A stretch of 60,804 nt of DNA, taken from Acanthaster planci (taxonomy: Eukaryota > Echinodermata > Asteroidea > Valvatida > Acanthasteridae). This document shows, piece by piece, positions 1 to 14,105 of this stretch. Where the stretch lies: contig NW_019091639.1 of the NCBI RefSeq assembly GCF_001949145.1, positions 99,360-160,163 on the forward strand. The letters are read 5' to 3'. Within the stretch, counting starts at the first letter, position 1; every line of letters begins with the position of its first letter. A program made the position numbers and the translations under genes. Below the pieces are notes generated by a model. It worked only from the letters and a program-made list of their open reading frames with translations. It did no database searches and was not told the origin of the DNA.

Positions 1-1994
1 TTTGCTGTACCCACAGAGCTCTATGCTGTACCATCCATTGCCAACCCTCCCATTAGCAGGGTTCTCCCCACGTACAAACTTGTGTATCGGGCCCGATCCG
101 CAATTATTTCTGCCCGATATGCAAAAAAACGGGCGATACCCATTTTTTCTTCCCCGATTCACACAATATAATTATGACTGTATGGCTCTGAGATTTCTTA
201 CATAATTCAGATTGCATGTCCAGAAAATCTAGATGAAAAAAACAGTTTATTCCTGCATTTTTCCATGTACTGTACATGCATTGTGCACGTGTCGGTGGCC
301 ACACTGTACTGCACATCAGCACCGAACGTTCCTCGTAGCCGGTGTTGCATGATATCTGAACTTCGGTCATGGGCGTCGTACATGCACCCGCGCGCAGGTG
401 TGCTTTCTCTGTGCCGTATGCTCAATACGTTACAGGGGCTGCATTTACAAAGGTTACAATATTCTACTACACCATTCGCAGAACTTACAACATCGATCCC
501 ACACACATTCTTTTCTTCATGGCGGCAGCCGTAGCCCTGTATAAGAGTATTAATGCATCTACAACGGGGACGATATTTCTCGTTGCCATATCACCACGCT
601 TTGTCTCATGCACAATGGCAGAAACTCAATCAAAGAAAGGCTCTTTTTCACACCAGTAATTTCAGCAGTCCGCGCTGAGGGAAAACCAAACAAAGCAGCC
701 ACCTGCAGCGGGTATTCTTTGTTGCTGATATACAAGAAAAGCATTGTTGTTTATTTTATATAAAGACAAAATCATTTAATATTTTTATGACATTTTTTAT
801 TCCTAATAAAACGGAAGGTCTGATCAGCAAAACAGAAAGGTGGAAGCATGTATTAAAATCAAAACTGAATAAACGGATGGTTATATCGTTGATTAGACAG
901 CCACTACATGTTGTTGCATGTCTGAAACTTGAAATGACTCCTTTTGTGCCTACAGGCCTAATTAGTAGTCCAGAAAGGAAAACTTGTCATTTTTTAAAAT
1001 GCTAATATCCAAAATGAAAAAATATATTGAATTTGTTATGTTTTTCCTGAGAAAAGGTACTTGAAAAACCCAGGAAATGCTCTAAAATGCAGCTGAAAGC
1101 ATTTAAAGTCCAAAAATTTTCGGGGCCCTTAAGCGGGGTCTGAATTACACGCCATGGCTTCGCAAAATATTGGTAAACCACAATGGAAATCCCCCCCAGT
1201 TTTGAAAAATCCTGGGAAGAACCCAGATTACAGTACCACACCATGTACAATGTACATGTACATGGAACTGGCTAGTGAGACATTTAGACAGTACATGTAC
1301 ATGTAGGATATTTACATTACATACCGTAGTTTATTCGCCACTCATATAAAATAATATACATGTATATGGTGGAAATTAGGTGATCCTTGCGTACAGCAGC
1401 TGCTGTCCCGCAGTCATACATGAAACTTGAATTCGGAGATCGACAGCTAATTTTGTTACCCACTCCACCCATTGTACCGCAAGTCATTTTCCTTGTTCTG
1501 GAATTTCCTAGTTCACAAGAGCGAAAAAACCACTAAAATTCACGGGCGATAGGTCACTCGCTACATGTGATTTTAAATATTTCTTTAAATTGAATAGTCA
1601 TATAAACCTTTGCATCTAATGTCTGCTTAATCAAAATGACTTTTTTAGAGTTTCCGTCTTTGTTAATTTACCAAAAACTGCAAGCTTTTCCCCCACTCTG
1701 GGATCGCGCGGCGTTACCAAGCAAAGTCGTTGCGAACTCAACTACACGGGTGCAGCAGAAATGTATGTGATGTAATGGGTTCGTCAACTGTGCGGCGCGG
1801 GAAGGGTAACGTTGATAGCTCACTGTACAGTTGAAAAGTCGAGTCAAACCTTACGCAATTTCTACCTTTTCAATTCATTGGAATTTTTATTTTTCATTTA
1901 AGTTTCTCAAAATTAAAAGATTCTCTATTAGAAAGGCAACTTTTTCGTATGGTTACTTTTTATTTGTGAAGACGTTTTTGTCTCGATCCTAAAC

Positions 1995-2197
1995 CGATCC
2001 AGAACTAGGAAAGGTGTCATTGTCACTTTCATCGATAGATCCTGTGAGTCCAAATATAAAAGCTTAGATTTTGAAAAAAAATTGAAGTACATGTATATCC
2101 AAAACGCAAAGTTGACTTCTAACCATATTTCACTCGAATATGAAGATTTTTTAGCTGCAGTCTTACTGAATAAATTTCGCGATCCAGAACTAGGAAA
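1995..2197. repeat. 18-bp direct repeat pair, spacing 185 bp
   Basis: The 18-mer CGATCCAGAACTAGGAAA occurs at 1995-2012 and again at 2180-2197 on the same strand. The DNA between is AT-rich and non-coding. It may be what remains of a decayed tandem repeat or of two copies of a mobile element; no family was recognised. Confidence 0.6.
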
Positions 2198-5100
2198 ATG
2201 ACTGTACCAAACCTATATGAACAAGAGACCGAAGGAGTTTTGTCTTATGAGGGGGAAGCGCTGTTGATGTACACTTGCATGACTGTATTTGTAACTATCA
2301 AACCCTGTCGGCCTAAACGACTTTTGTGCGGAATAACTAGTGCTTACTGTTTGAATTAAGAATATTTTTGTCAAATAAAACAATATGAATGAAAATTACT
2401 TTATGTCGGGACTAACGACGAAGCGAGAGCAGACTGTGTAATATTCCAGCGGTACTGGGACTCCACACGGCGTGCAGTAAGTAGTGATCACGCACAAATT
2501 AAGCGGTTGATCGGCCTCTTTTATAATCAAAGCACTAAATGTGCGCTACAAGCCCAAACAGTTAGAGAACCAGTTTAGTTAAGTTTTATACCAAGAAATA
2601 TTCCATTTCAAAATTATTTTTAAATTAAAGCAACTTGAATTTCCTCAGTGATTCAGCGGAACTGTGGATGAGGAATCGACCAAAAAAGCAGGAAGGATGT
2701 TTTCTGTATGTACTAAAGCATTTAAAATCCAAGTATTTTTTCATTTGAAAAAAAGGAAATGTTGACAGATGCAAGTCATAATACAGTCGGCCTATCAAAT
2801 GTCACTTGTCGAAGTACTTTTATACATTAAAATCTCGACAACTGAACCTCAGGGTAATGGAGTTATCCTGAAAAAGTATTCATTAAACTAAACCACTTCA
2901 TCGTAGTACGTACCTTCGTGTGGCAAAACTTTTGTATCGCTTAGTCATTTAACAATGTGAAGCGCTGCTATTTTTTCACTTGGGCTTCCTTATGTGTGGT
3001 CACATGAACTTTCTTTTTACGGTCACATGGCCACTGCAGTGTCAGCGATTGGACTGCCTGAAGGGGACTACAATTGGGCCCGCATTGCAATCAAGTTAGT
3101 TTCAGCATCTTGAAAGCCAGGATTACACAGTTGCAGCTACGTTGAGTTATGCAACGTGCTGGTCCTCGTCAGAAAAGAAATGAACTTGCGATGACTCCTG
3201 ACCCTATATAGACTTCCGATACTTTCAACGCCGCTTGAAGCATTTTGGTGGCGGTTTTTTGAATCAGAAACTTCAAAATAAGTGGATGTAATGGTGTGGG
3301 CATTGTTTGAGTTACGGTGGTGTTTTTGTACATAAAACTTTAAGCCTTTTAACCTGTGACGTACACAGCACTGATCTGGTCCGCACGTGACACCACCAGC
3401 GCTCACCATTTGTGCACGCCACATGCATTCCACGTGTACGTGGTCATGCAGCGTCCAGGACATTTCCTATATCATGTAGGTGGTTTGCAGCTCTGTTCTC
3501 TTTTCTGACGTTCCCCGTGAAGATTTGTTTTTCTGTTTCATACACCCACAAAAAATTTGCAAACTGACGATAACAATTTCGTTTGATAAAAAGGTAGGAG
3601 AGATTAACTCCGACGCTTAGAACAATGTTCTGCTTGCCTCCTACATGTATGTACCAAAAAGAACCGTGTTTCGGGCACATGATCCACCGGGTCGCGCGCA
3701 ATGCCATTTGTTATTAGGTGATCTCTTTTCCAGGTACCCGATGTTAACAAAAAACGGGTACCCGGTTCTAAAAATACCCGCAAATGCACACCCCTGACAT
3801 TTCAAGATGAAACAAATGCCACAAAGATCACAAATATTCTCCGACATAAACCTGATCTAACATCTTATCAAAATTGTAAGCAGTCTCTACATATTGTACA
3901 TGATATATGTACAATTAATGTTAAGCATTTCTGCAGACTTTCTCTCTAACAATGAGTGCCTACAGGTACATGTACCTGTGCACTGTGTACAACAGCACAA
4001 CTTGTATCATTTGCTAAGCATCAACCTGTCCTACATGTACATCAGGTTGTCCTATAGATACTGCTATCTAACAAAAACAAAGCCAGTGGTGTACAATGAT
4101 CAAGTGGTGAAACAGTTTTACCTTGGTGGGTGTGGCATGCTGACCATACTGTGCTGTCCAAGCCAACAATCACAAATCAGTAACCCATGCTACAATGCAT
4201 CTTGAGGTATACGGCCACACCACAACAATTTTAGCAACGGATCAGCCTTGCATATTCGTCACAGACAGCTTAAAACCTACTCTCCAAATTCATCCTGAAG
4301 CAGGTTCCAATATGATCCACCGATTAACCCACAGAGCAATATCATAAAAACTCCATCAGCATTACATTGTGTAGATGACAGCTGTTTGCAAAGGCATTGA
4401 TCAGCAGATGTCTGCAGTCACTCTGCTGTGTCGTCCAAGCGTCCTAAGGAAGCAATAATGCACCATCTTCTGCCAATGAGGTGCGCGCCTCCATTCTTTG
4501 AAATTGGAATCCAATAAATGGGCAGTGCAGCACGCTGTCTGGAGACCTGTACACTTAATTAAATGAAATGGCTCCAAATCTCCATTTCCCTTTGACAGGT
4601 CACAACACCGTCACCTTGTGATGCTTGATATTTTTTAATAAATCCCCCCCTCCGCGAATGGACACAGAGGCTGAGTTGGCAGTAATGTGAATGTCCAATT
4701 TATCTATGTGGGCAATATATCTGTTCCCTTCAAATACAAAGTCTTGTAAAGAATGAAAACTGATGATAGTAACAGTTTTACCAGATGGGCAACCAAGAAT
4801 GAATTGAAATTAACGGAACGACCGAGATCACGGAATGAAAAAACTGTTGGTTATCCTTGCAAACCTCTGAAGTACATGTACATGTATCTTGTCAAATGTC
4901 AATGTCCAGGGACCAGTATTTTGTATGTGTACATTATTTTCAAAACGATTTTATGTGCTGAGAGGTTTAGGTTACATGTGTAGGTATCACAAGGTGTCTG
5001 ACGGAGTGAGAGACAGCGGTATATACAGAAGTTCTTTTAAATTCCAAGATTTCGGTGTTTCTGCCAAATAATATGACACCCTTTTAAATAAATTAGAGGA

Positions 5101-8100
5101 TTTTGCCAAGGTGTTATTTAGATCAGGTGTAACGCTAGACAGTCTCCATGTAACCACAGAGTAGCACATGCTCTGTAGCAGGTAATCCTCAGTGAGATTT
5201 CCCTAGAGGCCGTGGCCAGACTGTGGGCTGACACAGGGGAAAAACCCAAACAAAACACAACTGGCATTATAACCTAACCGCTGTTTCATGTTTGGATTTC
5301 CCAGAGAGGACTGACAGGTTTTGGCTGGGACTGTGAGGAAGGACTGTGTTTTGCCGATGTTCAAAAGTGGCAATAATTGCTTATATTACTAAAAGGTATA
5401 ACAGAGGGAAGGTGTGATGATGGGAGGGGGTGATACTGGTAGTTAAACTAAAGGAAGCCATGATTGGCAGGTGTGCTGGTAGGAGCATACATGTATGATG
5501 CTCAGAAGGTGTGACAGAGGGTGTGATAGTGGGAGGGGGTTGAGTGGGAGGATGGCAGGTAACTATTGTAACTATTTCATGAATGGTTTTCATGAAAGGC
5601 GAATTGTTTTCAAGTGTTGTACACCGGTGCATGAACATGTGCATAATTTCAGAGTAGTTAATGCAACTGTGCATGACTGTACATTACTTGTCCATTGCAA
5701 CTTTTTTACAGTCTGAAGGCTGAATTGCATCACGGTTTATACATCATGTAAACAGGGATTAGTTTAGTTTTTCAATGAAAAAAAAATACAAATGTTTCAA
5801 ATTAAAACATTTTTTTTAAAGACTACTTAAGACATTTGGTACAGTCGACATGTACATTTAAAAAAAGTTGAATGTAAAGCAAAGACTACAATGATAGCTA
5901 CCGGTGGAGTCTACATGTATCGGTATTTTTTTTCATACACAGTTAAAATGAAGCAAGAGTTTCTGTGTGCAACACAAGCACAGAATATTTCAGGAAATCA
6001 GGGCATTCATGACTATTCTTCCTACGCAAAGTCCTGAATGTTGTTAAAATGTCACGAAGCCTTTTCTGATCCAACCAGTCTGATCTTGGTGTATCAGGCC
6101 CTGCACTCGAATGTCATCTGAATTTTATGGTCCCCCAATAACAGGTGCAGCTAAGATCTAGGGTTGTAAATCTCACAACTCTGCAAAGCTTGATAAGCAT
6201 TTAACACAAATTTCGGAGGGGTTCAAATCAGCATTCATCTTAGTCCATTCAACTTGCACCACTCGTCTAAAAAAACGTGGTTAAAAATTGGAAAGCAGCT
6301 TGGAAATTGCATTCAACTTGTTGCAAGGTTCGTGCTTTGAGATCAAAATGGAAACAAAGCAACATTCATGATGATAGCAACATTTCAAATCATAAATGCA
6401 CCTTCCATTATTATACATGTACATGTATATGTTACAGTATCTATCTATATCTCGAAATGTCAGGCAGCAAATACAGGAAAAAACCAGAACATACATGTAG
6501 TGCATCAACACAATGTCTGCACATTTCAAGTGTTCTTCATATATGATTGTACAGGTCCAAATACATGAACCATGCATTAAACAGTCAAGTGCTTCCACAG
6601 TTAAAGCAAGTTCATTTTCTTGTTTTTTTTGGTCATGTTTACTTTACGCAGGTACTAATACAACACTAAGCACCAATCCCTTCCCTTCCAAGCTAACTTC
6701 AACAACATCAGTCAGGCCCCACAGTGTGTTCACTTATCCCCAGTAACAGTGTCATCTCACTGGCCAAAGATCAAGTGGATTTCAATGGTAATGCTGGACT
6801 TGTTTGCCGTCTACCAGTTGATTCAGCCATTGTACATTTACATGCATACATGTACATTCATCATTTCTTCATCTTTTTTTTTTTCTTCTAATCTTGACAC
6901 TGTGAAAGAGTCAACAATTCCTGTCTGCAGAGAGAACACAGACATTTAGCATTCTACACTCATTGCATTTGGATGACGAGACTTGAAATAAAACCATACA
7001 GCGCTGTCTGGCTGTATTATACAAATCTTGTACAGTAAATGTACATATGTACATGTACCACAATTATGCTCAAGAGTTTATCAGGAACAGCATTACACAC
7101 AAGAACAGATTTACATGCAGGTAACCATGGTGAATTCCTGTGGTTTTACGTCATGGATTGTCTCTGCACCTTCTGCACATTAGTTTTGCTGCACGCCTTG
7201 GACAATCAGTTGAAGTCTGAAGTGCACGTGTACATGTATTATCTATTCACTGAATCACACTTCAGTGAGTCACAAATGATCCGTTTCGGTGCTTATTTAA
7301 CATCTGTACACTGCCGACCCATGGGTTGATGAGTGGGATGGTTTTATCTCCATCCTGACATGTCAGAAGGACATTGTGTACATGTATATGTGAGACGAAG
7401 TACAAATTAGAATATAAAACAATGAGTCAAAGCTTCAGGTAATCAACATAGTTGTGTTACTATGGTACATATTTACAATAAAATGATGAAATAAAAGGAT
7501 AAAATGTAGCAGTTACTGGTAATGTACCCTTTCAGTTTTTTTATGATGAATTTTCATGTTACAAAGATACCCAACTGAAGTTGGCAGCAAACCATACATG
7601 TATCTTTTTAAGAAAGCATATTATTAATTTCTAGGCTCTGGGTGATTGTTAATTTTGATTGTAATTTTGTCGTCTCTAGTTTTGTTGGACCTGTCTGGCA
7701 GAATCTGGGTGTTCTCTTGGAGAATGCTTCCAGTTTTCGGGCACAAGGATGAGTCTTAGACGCACGATGGGTCGTTGGAGGGAAGTTGGTGCTGGCCGCG
7801 TGTGGAAGTCCCACCATGTTTGGCTTAAACTTTTAAATCAATGTTAAATTGTGTTTATTTTAATTAGTTTGGGTTTTTGTAAATACATGTAGTTGTTCTA
7901 ATAGGTATTTTTTCTTTTTAATAATGTTAAGCACTCCTGAACATTTTTAATGAAATGAGCACTACATAAATTGAATTTAATAATGCTAATAATAATTTGC
8001 CAGAGAAAATACTCATCTACCGTAGTACTGTGTGTAAGAGCCTTGATTCACTGTTTTTGTACCTAATTTAGTCAGTACAACAAAATTTTCATTCAAACTT

Positions 8101-11100
8101 TGCTTTTAGTCCAGTACAGTAGATGTACATGTACGGTACACTTGGGTTCAAACAATGTGAATGCACTGTGCACGCTCTCATGTCACATATCTGTGTACTG
8201 AGTCTCTACATGTGTAATACAGTGTATACATGCACAAGGCAAAGTTTTACCTGAAAGAAGGGCTGGTATTCGGGGGGTTTTAGTTCACTGTTCAAGAAAA
8301 ATCAAAATGCTGCTCATGTTTCACTGCTCATGTTTCGCTCATGTTTCACGTGCAAAAAATCCATGGACCACAAGATGTTCATGAGTGTCTGGATAATGTA
8401 CAGGTGAGGTCAATTCACAAATCAAAGATTGTTCCAAAACTGTGCATTTTGTTCACAGCTTTGAGTAGTGTCTGCAATTTTACCTTCAAGTTTGTGCTTC
8501 TTCTTTCGACAATGAAACACTGTACGGTAGTACTGTCAGATAAAGACCAATTCATCCTGCAGAAAATCGACTGAAGTCTCCACTGTCAAAGGCTGCATTG
8601 TGCCTGCACAGGTACATGTGACATGTGCATGTCAGTCCAAAACCATCCACAAGCCAAAAGTACCCACCATAAACACTTTGTAAACTCAACACATACGAAT
8701 ACAACCCTTGCATTATGGGCAAACATGTTTTTGTGATAGGAAAATTGGACACAGGATTGTCTGGACATTGCATTTGCAGATTTATTTTGTTCAAGAAAAC
8801 AGTCTTTGCCACAAAGTTTGGAGAGGATGGGCATTTTGCTAAGTACTTTGTTTGGACCATCCCATTATCTTAAGGGGTAATAGTGAAATGATGATACTTT
8901 CGTGTGTGGTAAAATCCTTTTGTCATAAAAAGATTTATTTCAAATCAATCCAAATTCTCTTTTAGCCTATCAATTCCACTTTATCTATTTTGTTAATTGA
9001 TAATGTGTTTGGGCATATCAAAAGCGTCTTGGCAGCTGTTATTGTTAGCCATTAATATAGACAAACCCAACGACTAATATTACAAGCCATTACTACGGGG
9101 CCGTTCTATTTGCATGCAGGCGGTGTGCACGTGTGAAATTCCTCCTTGACCAATAGGCAGTAGTCAAATGCTGAAGTGAGCGCCAGCACTCAGGTTGAGA
9201 CAGCTGTGTAAGTGTAAATGGCCCCTCTCGTCGGAATTGTACCATTGTACATGTAGACTGCTCCAGCACGTACAGATTCCACACACATTTTTTGTTGCAA
9301 CTAATTAATGGTTGCGATGCAAATATTTTAATGAGTAGTACATGTATTTTTGGATGATCACTGGCAAAAGTATGTTTTTTTTTCCCTGTAAATGACAGCA
9401 TTCCAAGAAGAAAGATACATGTATCACAGGTTGTCTGACGTTAAAGACAATTCGCCAGACATTTGACAAATGGTGTCTACTGTCTTGAAACACCTCAGGT
9501 TTGAAGCAAAAGCATTCACACCACAGAGCAGCATTTTCAGACATCATCCACTTGGAAACACAAACACAACCTACATGTAGGCTGGTTAGGGCAAATCTAA
9601 ACTAACTAGATGGCTTTATAAGCTATGTCAACATATGGCATTGACAATGCACAGTCAACTGTGAATTCAGCCCAGGGAAAAGGATCAACTAACCCTCAAT
9701 ACACATAACCTGCATGTACCAGGTACACATGTACACTACAGACTGCTCCCTCTTGCAATTGACTAATGTACTGTACAGGAACACGGAACTGTTTGCTATG
9801 ATACCGGTAACATTCACCACATTAATCACACTACACGGACATGTACATGTACTCTTACAGGTTACTGGACGTTTAAAAGGACGTTACTGAGGCTGAAGAA
9901 AAAACTGAAAGGAGAAGCCTCAATTTCAAGCCAGATACAGATGATAATGATAACGATTCAGGAGAGATCTACCATACATGGCCTGATGGTATACATGTAC
10001 ATAAAAGTTGCTCATTAAATGCATTACGACTAAGTAATTTTGAAATACATACACTACATGTACTCAAACTGCAATATTCAGTGTTATTGGAATGCCAATC
10101 TTGGGCCAGTTACCAGCTGTATACCGCACTGGGAAAAAACTAGCTTCTTGCTGCTTTGATTTCAAATAATCGCATTAACTGATCCCTCATACATGTACAT
10201 GTACCATGCATGGTACAATGCATGCAATATAAAACAATCGATATTGAAGATGTTGAAGTATATTTTCCAGCTTATTTTTGGGTTCCTGTATTTGTCGACT
10301 CCTGAAATGACTATTCTTGACTTCCACTAGTACTATCTTGATTTGTGGTCCACTGTCAGTTTTATGTGTGGGGGCAGAAGTGAAGTTTACACAAGTCAGA
10401 TGGCCCAGCATGTGCCCCAGGAGGCTAACCTAATGTTCCTTATTTAGGAATCAGGAGCAAACCCCAACTGCTAATGAATGCGTAGTTTATAAATAAAAAT
10501 GGGCACTTCTGACCTACTGTCATGACTGTACGTACCTTGACAAAATTGTGCAGGATCATGTACATGCACCGGTACATGTACATCAATGGTAAATGTCAAA
10601 GTGTCACGTCACATGTACAAAATACATACATACATGTACAATGTACATGTATTCATGGCTTTCCTGCAAAAATTCTTATGAAACACGATACGCACATCAC
10701 ATGGTGTATGGGGGATATTAATAGCATATTAATTCTGTGGAAAAGTTATCCGTTTTACCGCTAGTTTCAATGTCAGTAATGAACAAAAACTATCCAAACC
10801 ATCACATCAAAGCTACATGTACATAGCTGTCATTGCCATCTTGTTACCGGTACATTGAACCAGGTACCGATTGTACCTGATCTTAATTATCATTCACCAC
10901 TGCTAATACCTCCTGACATATATGTGCAGACGACATACATGTACACTGAAAAATTCATTCAATTCACTATTTGAATTTCTCTGTCAACCATATGGTTTAC
11001 ATTATGTCTTACCGTTCCATACAACATGCTCTGGTACACTGCACAAGTGCACACTCAATATTCGTAAATGATGGCATCTTCAGGGATTTCACTATGTAAG

Positions 11101-11320
11101 CAGGATGGGGGATGAATCTTTGACCTTCTGGTCCATTTCCATTAACACTGACATCTACTGATTTAGGGATGTGAACAGGGGGTCATGGAAAAAATGTGTT
11201 GATGTTTAAATTTCCATCAAAGGATCAACAAAAACCTAGCACATGTCAACTGTGTTGGGCTTTAAGGTGTACATGTACATGTAGGCATGAACTGTGCATT
11301 CCTGCACATAGTACATGTAC

Positions 11321-11406
11321 ACGTACAAATGTTGTAAGGTACACTACGTACATGTACATGTACACCTACAAATGTTGTAAGGTACACTACGTACATGTAC
11401 ATGTAC
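11321..11406. repeat. 43-bp tandem duplication
   Basis: Two adjacent 43-bp units, 11321-11363 and 11364-11406, are almost identical. Each contains CAAATGTTGTAAGGTACAC followed by TACATGTACATGTAC. The unit ends are built of the CATGTA motif that fills this part of the window, so slippage or unequal exchange between such motifs is a likely origin. Confidence 0.8.
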
Positions 11407-12033
11407 TTTAACTGGGCAATCTACATGTATGTACAATGTATGTAGTTTGCCCGCCCGTCATCTTACCAGTACCTGTGCGAGTGCGCGTGTACCGCACACT
11501 ATTACATGTACTTTGTGTCAGTGTGTACTCGTCCATAAATGTACATGGACATGAAATATTGTAGGTTCCATCTTAAAAATGATTAGATTTTCAAAGCCAA
11601 CAACAGAAGATTTTTGAATATTTCGCATGATTCAGGAACTGAAGGGACATGTACATGTACAAGGATCTATGCACATGTGCAGCGCAGCGTTATTGCCCAA
11701 TGCACGATGCTACTTACACATACATGCACATGTACATACATGTACGGCACTTAAACATTGTACTCGTGAAAAAATGCTTCCTGGAAAAAATGCATAAATT
11801 TCTTCATATTCAAACAGACCATCAGTGCATTGTAGGCCCACCAGTTAATGGTACAAGGCCAACATAGGAACCATGACAGAAAAATCTAAGAACATATGTG
11901 CTTGTACATGAATACATGTACATGTACATACCGGTATGTGCAAGGCAATGCAATCAGTTTAACACCAGCACAATAGACTGTGAGTATACGTGAGAACAGC
12001 GTACATTCACTTGTCAACTACGTGTACCAATGC

Positions 12034-12452
12034 NNNNNNNNNNNNNNNNNNNNNNNNNNNNNNNNNNNNNNNNNNNNNNNNNNNNNNNNNNNNNNNNNNN
12101 NNNNNNNNNNNNNNNNNNNNNNNNNNNNNNNNNNNNNNNNNNNNNNNNNNNNNNNNNNNNNNNNNNNNNNNNNNNNNNNNNNNNNNNNNNNNNNNNNNNN
12201 NNNNNNNNNNNNNNNNNNNNNNNNNNNNNNNNNNNNNNNNNNNNNNNNNNNNNNNNNNNNNNNNNNNNNNNNNNNNNNNNNNNNNNNNNNNNNNNNNNNN
12301 NNNNNNNNNNNNNNNNNNNNNNNNNNNNNNNNNNNNNNNNNNNNNNNNNNNNNNNNNNNNNNNNNNNNNNNNNNNNNNNNNNNNNNNNNNNNNNNNNNNN
12401 NNNNNNNNNNNNNNNNNNNNNNNNNNNNNNNNNNNNNNNNNNNNNNNNNNNN
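12034..12452. other. Assembly gap (419 N) with a duplicated flank
   Basis: A run of 419 N. The 38 bases before it (11996-12033) recur directly after it (12453-12496). They start with ACAGCGTACATTCACTTGTC in both places and differ by a G/A change and a 6-bp insertion. This is typical of two contig ends that overlap but were not merged, or of a tandem repeat broken by the gap. The true distance across it may be smaller than drawn. Confidence 0.95.
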
Positions 12453-12496
12453 ACAGCGTACATTCACTTGTCAACTACATGTACAAGTACCAATGC

Positions 12497-13934
12497 ACTA
12501 AATTTTGGGAGACACCTTTAACATTTACAGCGGGTCCCTCTTTACAATTTAGGGATTTCCTTTGTACATGTACAGAGATACATGTACAAATGCTTTATCA
12601 ACTCAAGACAAATTTGAACACCCAAAATGCTGGCTAAAATCCTGTTTTATACAAATACATGTGTTACACCTTTCACCCACCAAATACAGTGGCTTCCTGT
12701 AACAAGAAAAATCACAAACACCATGGAAGGAATCACACTGTTCCGTTATGTAGGCCATACAATGTTCTCCACAACCTAAACTTATAGCAAGGCGGCAGGT
12801 AATGTTAGCGCGGAGTACAAGCCCTTCCCGCATTAGTCTTGCCCAAGACTGGTTTTACTGTTTCGGCCGGTGTACTGTGCAGGTGATATGCGCTGGAAAG
12901 CACAGCCGAACAGCACTACCAATTGAAGGCCCTATATTCACAAGAGGCAACCTGCCAGAAAACCAATCTTGTCGAATCTGGCTTACCCGAAAATTCAGAG
13001 CATACCTCACACACTCAAATTACCATGAATAGTTGTCCATAGAAGTCAGGAACATTTTCAAAAACAAGTTCAGGACTTACACTGTATATGTACATACATG
13101 TAAGGAGCAATCAATGAATTTTGTTGGTAACAGGATTTGTTAATTCAAAAGTGTATGAGAGAAAATGGCAGGCCAACATGCAACTGACCAAATGTTCTAG
13201 TTTTGCTGATATATTTATCCATACACTTGTACGTGTATCTCTTCAAAACTTCTAAAAGGTAGGTGTACCGATCTTTGTACGCAAAAACGGGTAATTTCTT
13301 TGTGCCAGTTCACTGCAAATGCACTTGCACATTTGACAATACAGGAAGTTTTTCAAAGGACTCTTGAAGTACATGGAAGGGTTACACCATTTTGTAGGTG
13401 ATGAATCAGTACCAAGTTACCAGGGTACAGTTGATAGCCTTTCAGAAGTAGTGACAGGACTATGGACATGAAGGAGGAATATTCAGTCAAACCAAGACAT
13501 TAGTTTGGGTACGTTCATACTCCATTTTTGCCCTCAAAATTCTTTGACACAGACATATGTGAGCGGACATTCACAGACTGTTCTGTCCATTTGTAAGTCC
13601 AGAACTGAACACATCTATGAATTGAAAGATGAACATATTGCCTGTGTTTTGGGGGCTTTCTAGTGAGACATCAGTTGAAACAAAAAGAGGTCCGTGATAA
13701 GAAATCAAATTATTTTGATTTTTCTAAATTCAAATTAGAAGGTACATGTAGGTGGGGGCTACCAGCAGTGTACGCATGCAATTTGGCAATTTGTGAACAA
13801 TAATTTCTCAAAACACATTGCACATGGAGTGTCAACAGCAACCTGTTGCTATGTTACTATGCGACTACTAACAAGTGTTCATCAGCTAAAATTTGACAAA
13901 TATTTGGGGGGAAAAATCTAAGATTTTTACTCAC
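12497..13934. other. No recognisable feature
   Basis: Non-coding by eye, with a few isolated CATGTA motifs (12550-12600, 13090). Short open frames on both strands lack splice sites and similarity to families I know. Confidence 0.5.
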
Positions 13935-14105
13935 CAATCTCTTCCTTCCATCCACAACAACTGTACCATTTGTATCTCCAAAATGAAGGCCGAAACGCAG
14001 AGCAAGCTTGGCCACTAGCCCAATGGATGTGCAATGTGTAACACAAACAGTGCAATCATTGTTGGGAAGAAACGAGAGGTCGGTGGATAAAAATCTCTGA
14101 GTTTT
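13935..14105 (-). CDS. Candidate internal exon, unidentified gene
   Basis: On the minus strand a TATTTTCAG acceptor (exon from 14105) and a TTG/GTGAGT donor (exon end 13935) enclose 171 bases, exactly 57 open codons. The translation includes LSFLPNNDCTVC and later LALRFGLHFGDTNGTVVVDG, which looks like real protein rather than low-complexity sequence. I cannot name the family. A second minus-strand donor (ACG/GTGAGT, exon end 14666) could belong to an upstream untranslated exon. A second reading frame in the same segment is also open for 36 codons, which weakens the case. No downstream partner exon was found. Confidence 0.25.

Larger units (their letters stand above)
1..11995. other. Gene-poor region rich in CATGTA-type palindromic repeats
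   Basis: I find no convincing coding exon here on either strand. The open frames are short, low in complexity and lack paired splice sites or family similarity. The sequence is AT-rich and scattered with TACATGTA / GTACATGTAC motifs (for example around 1250-1300, 4870, 6415, 7050, 9840, 10195, 10560-10650, 11270-11410, 11650 and 11920). An imperfect GGTGTGA...GGGAGGGGGT repeat lies at about 5405-5550. A stretch near 9855-9990 has a possible acceptor and an open frame rich in lysine, but I could not assign it. Untranslated exons of a gene outside the window cannot be excluded. Confidence 0.6.

Noticed and set aside
9855-9990. Lysine-rich plus-strand frame after a TTACAG acceptor
   Set aside because: No convincing donor, no domain, and neighbouring CATGTA repeats; not separable from chance.
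12034-12452. Long apparent frames across the N runs (also at 48196-48540 and 60004-60274)
   Set aside because: They consist almost wholly of unknown bases and carry no evidence.
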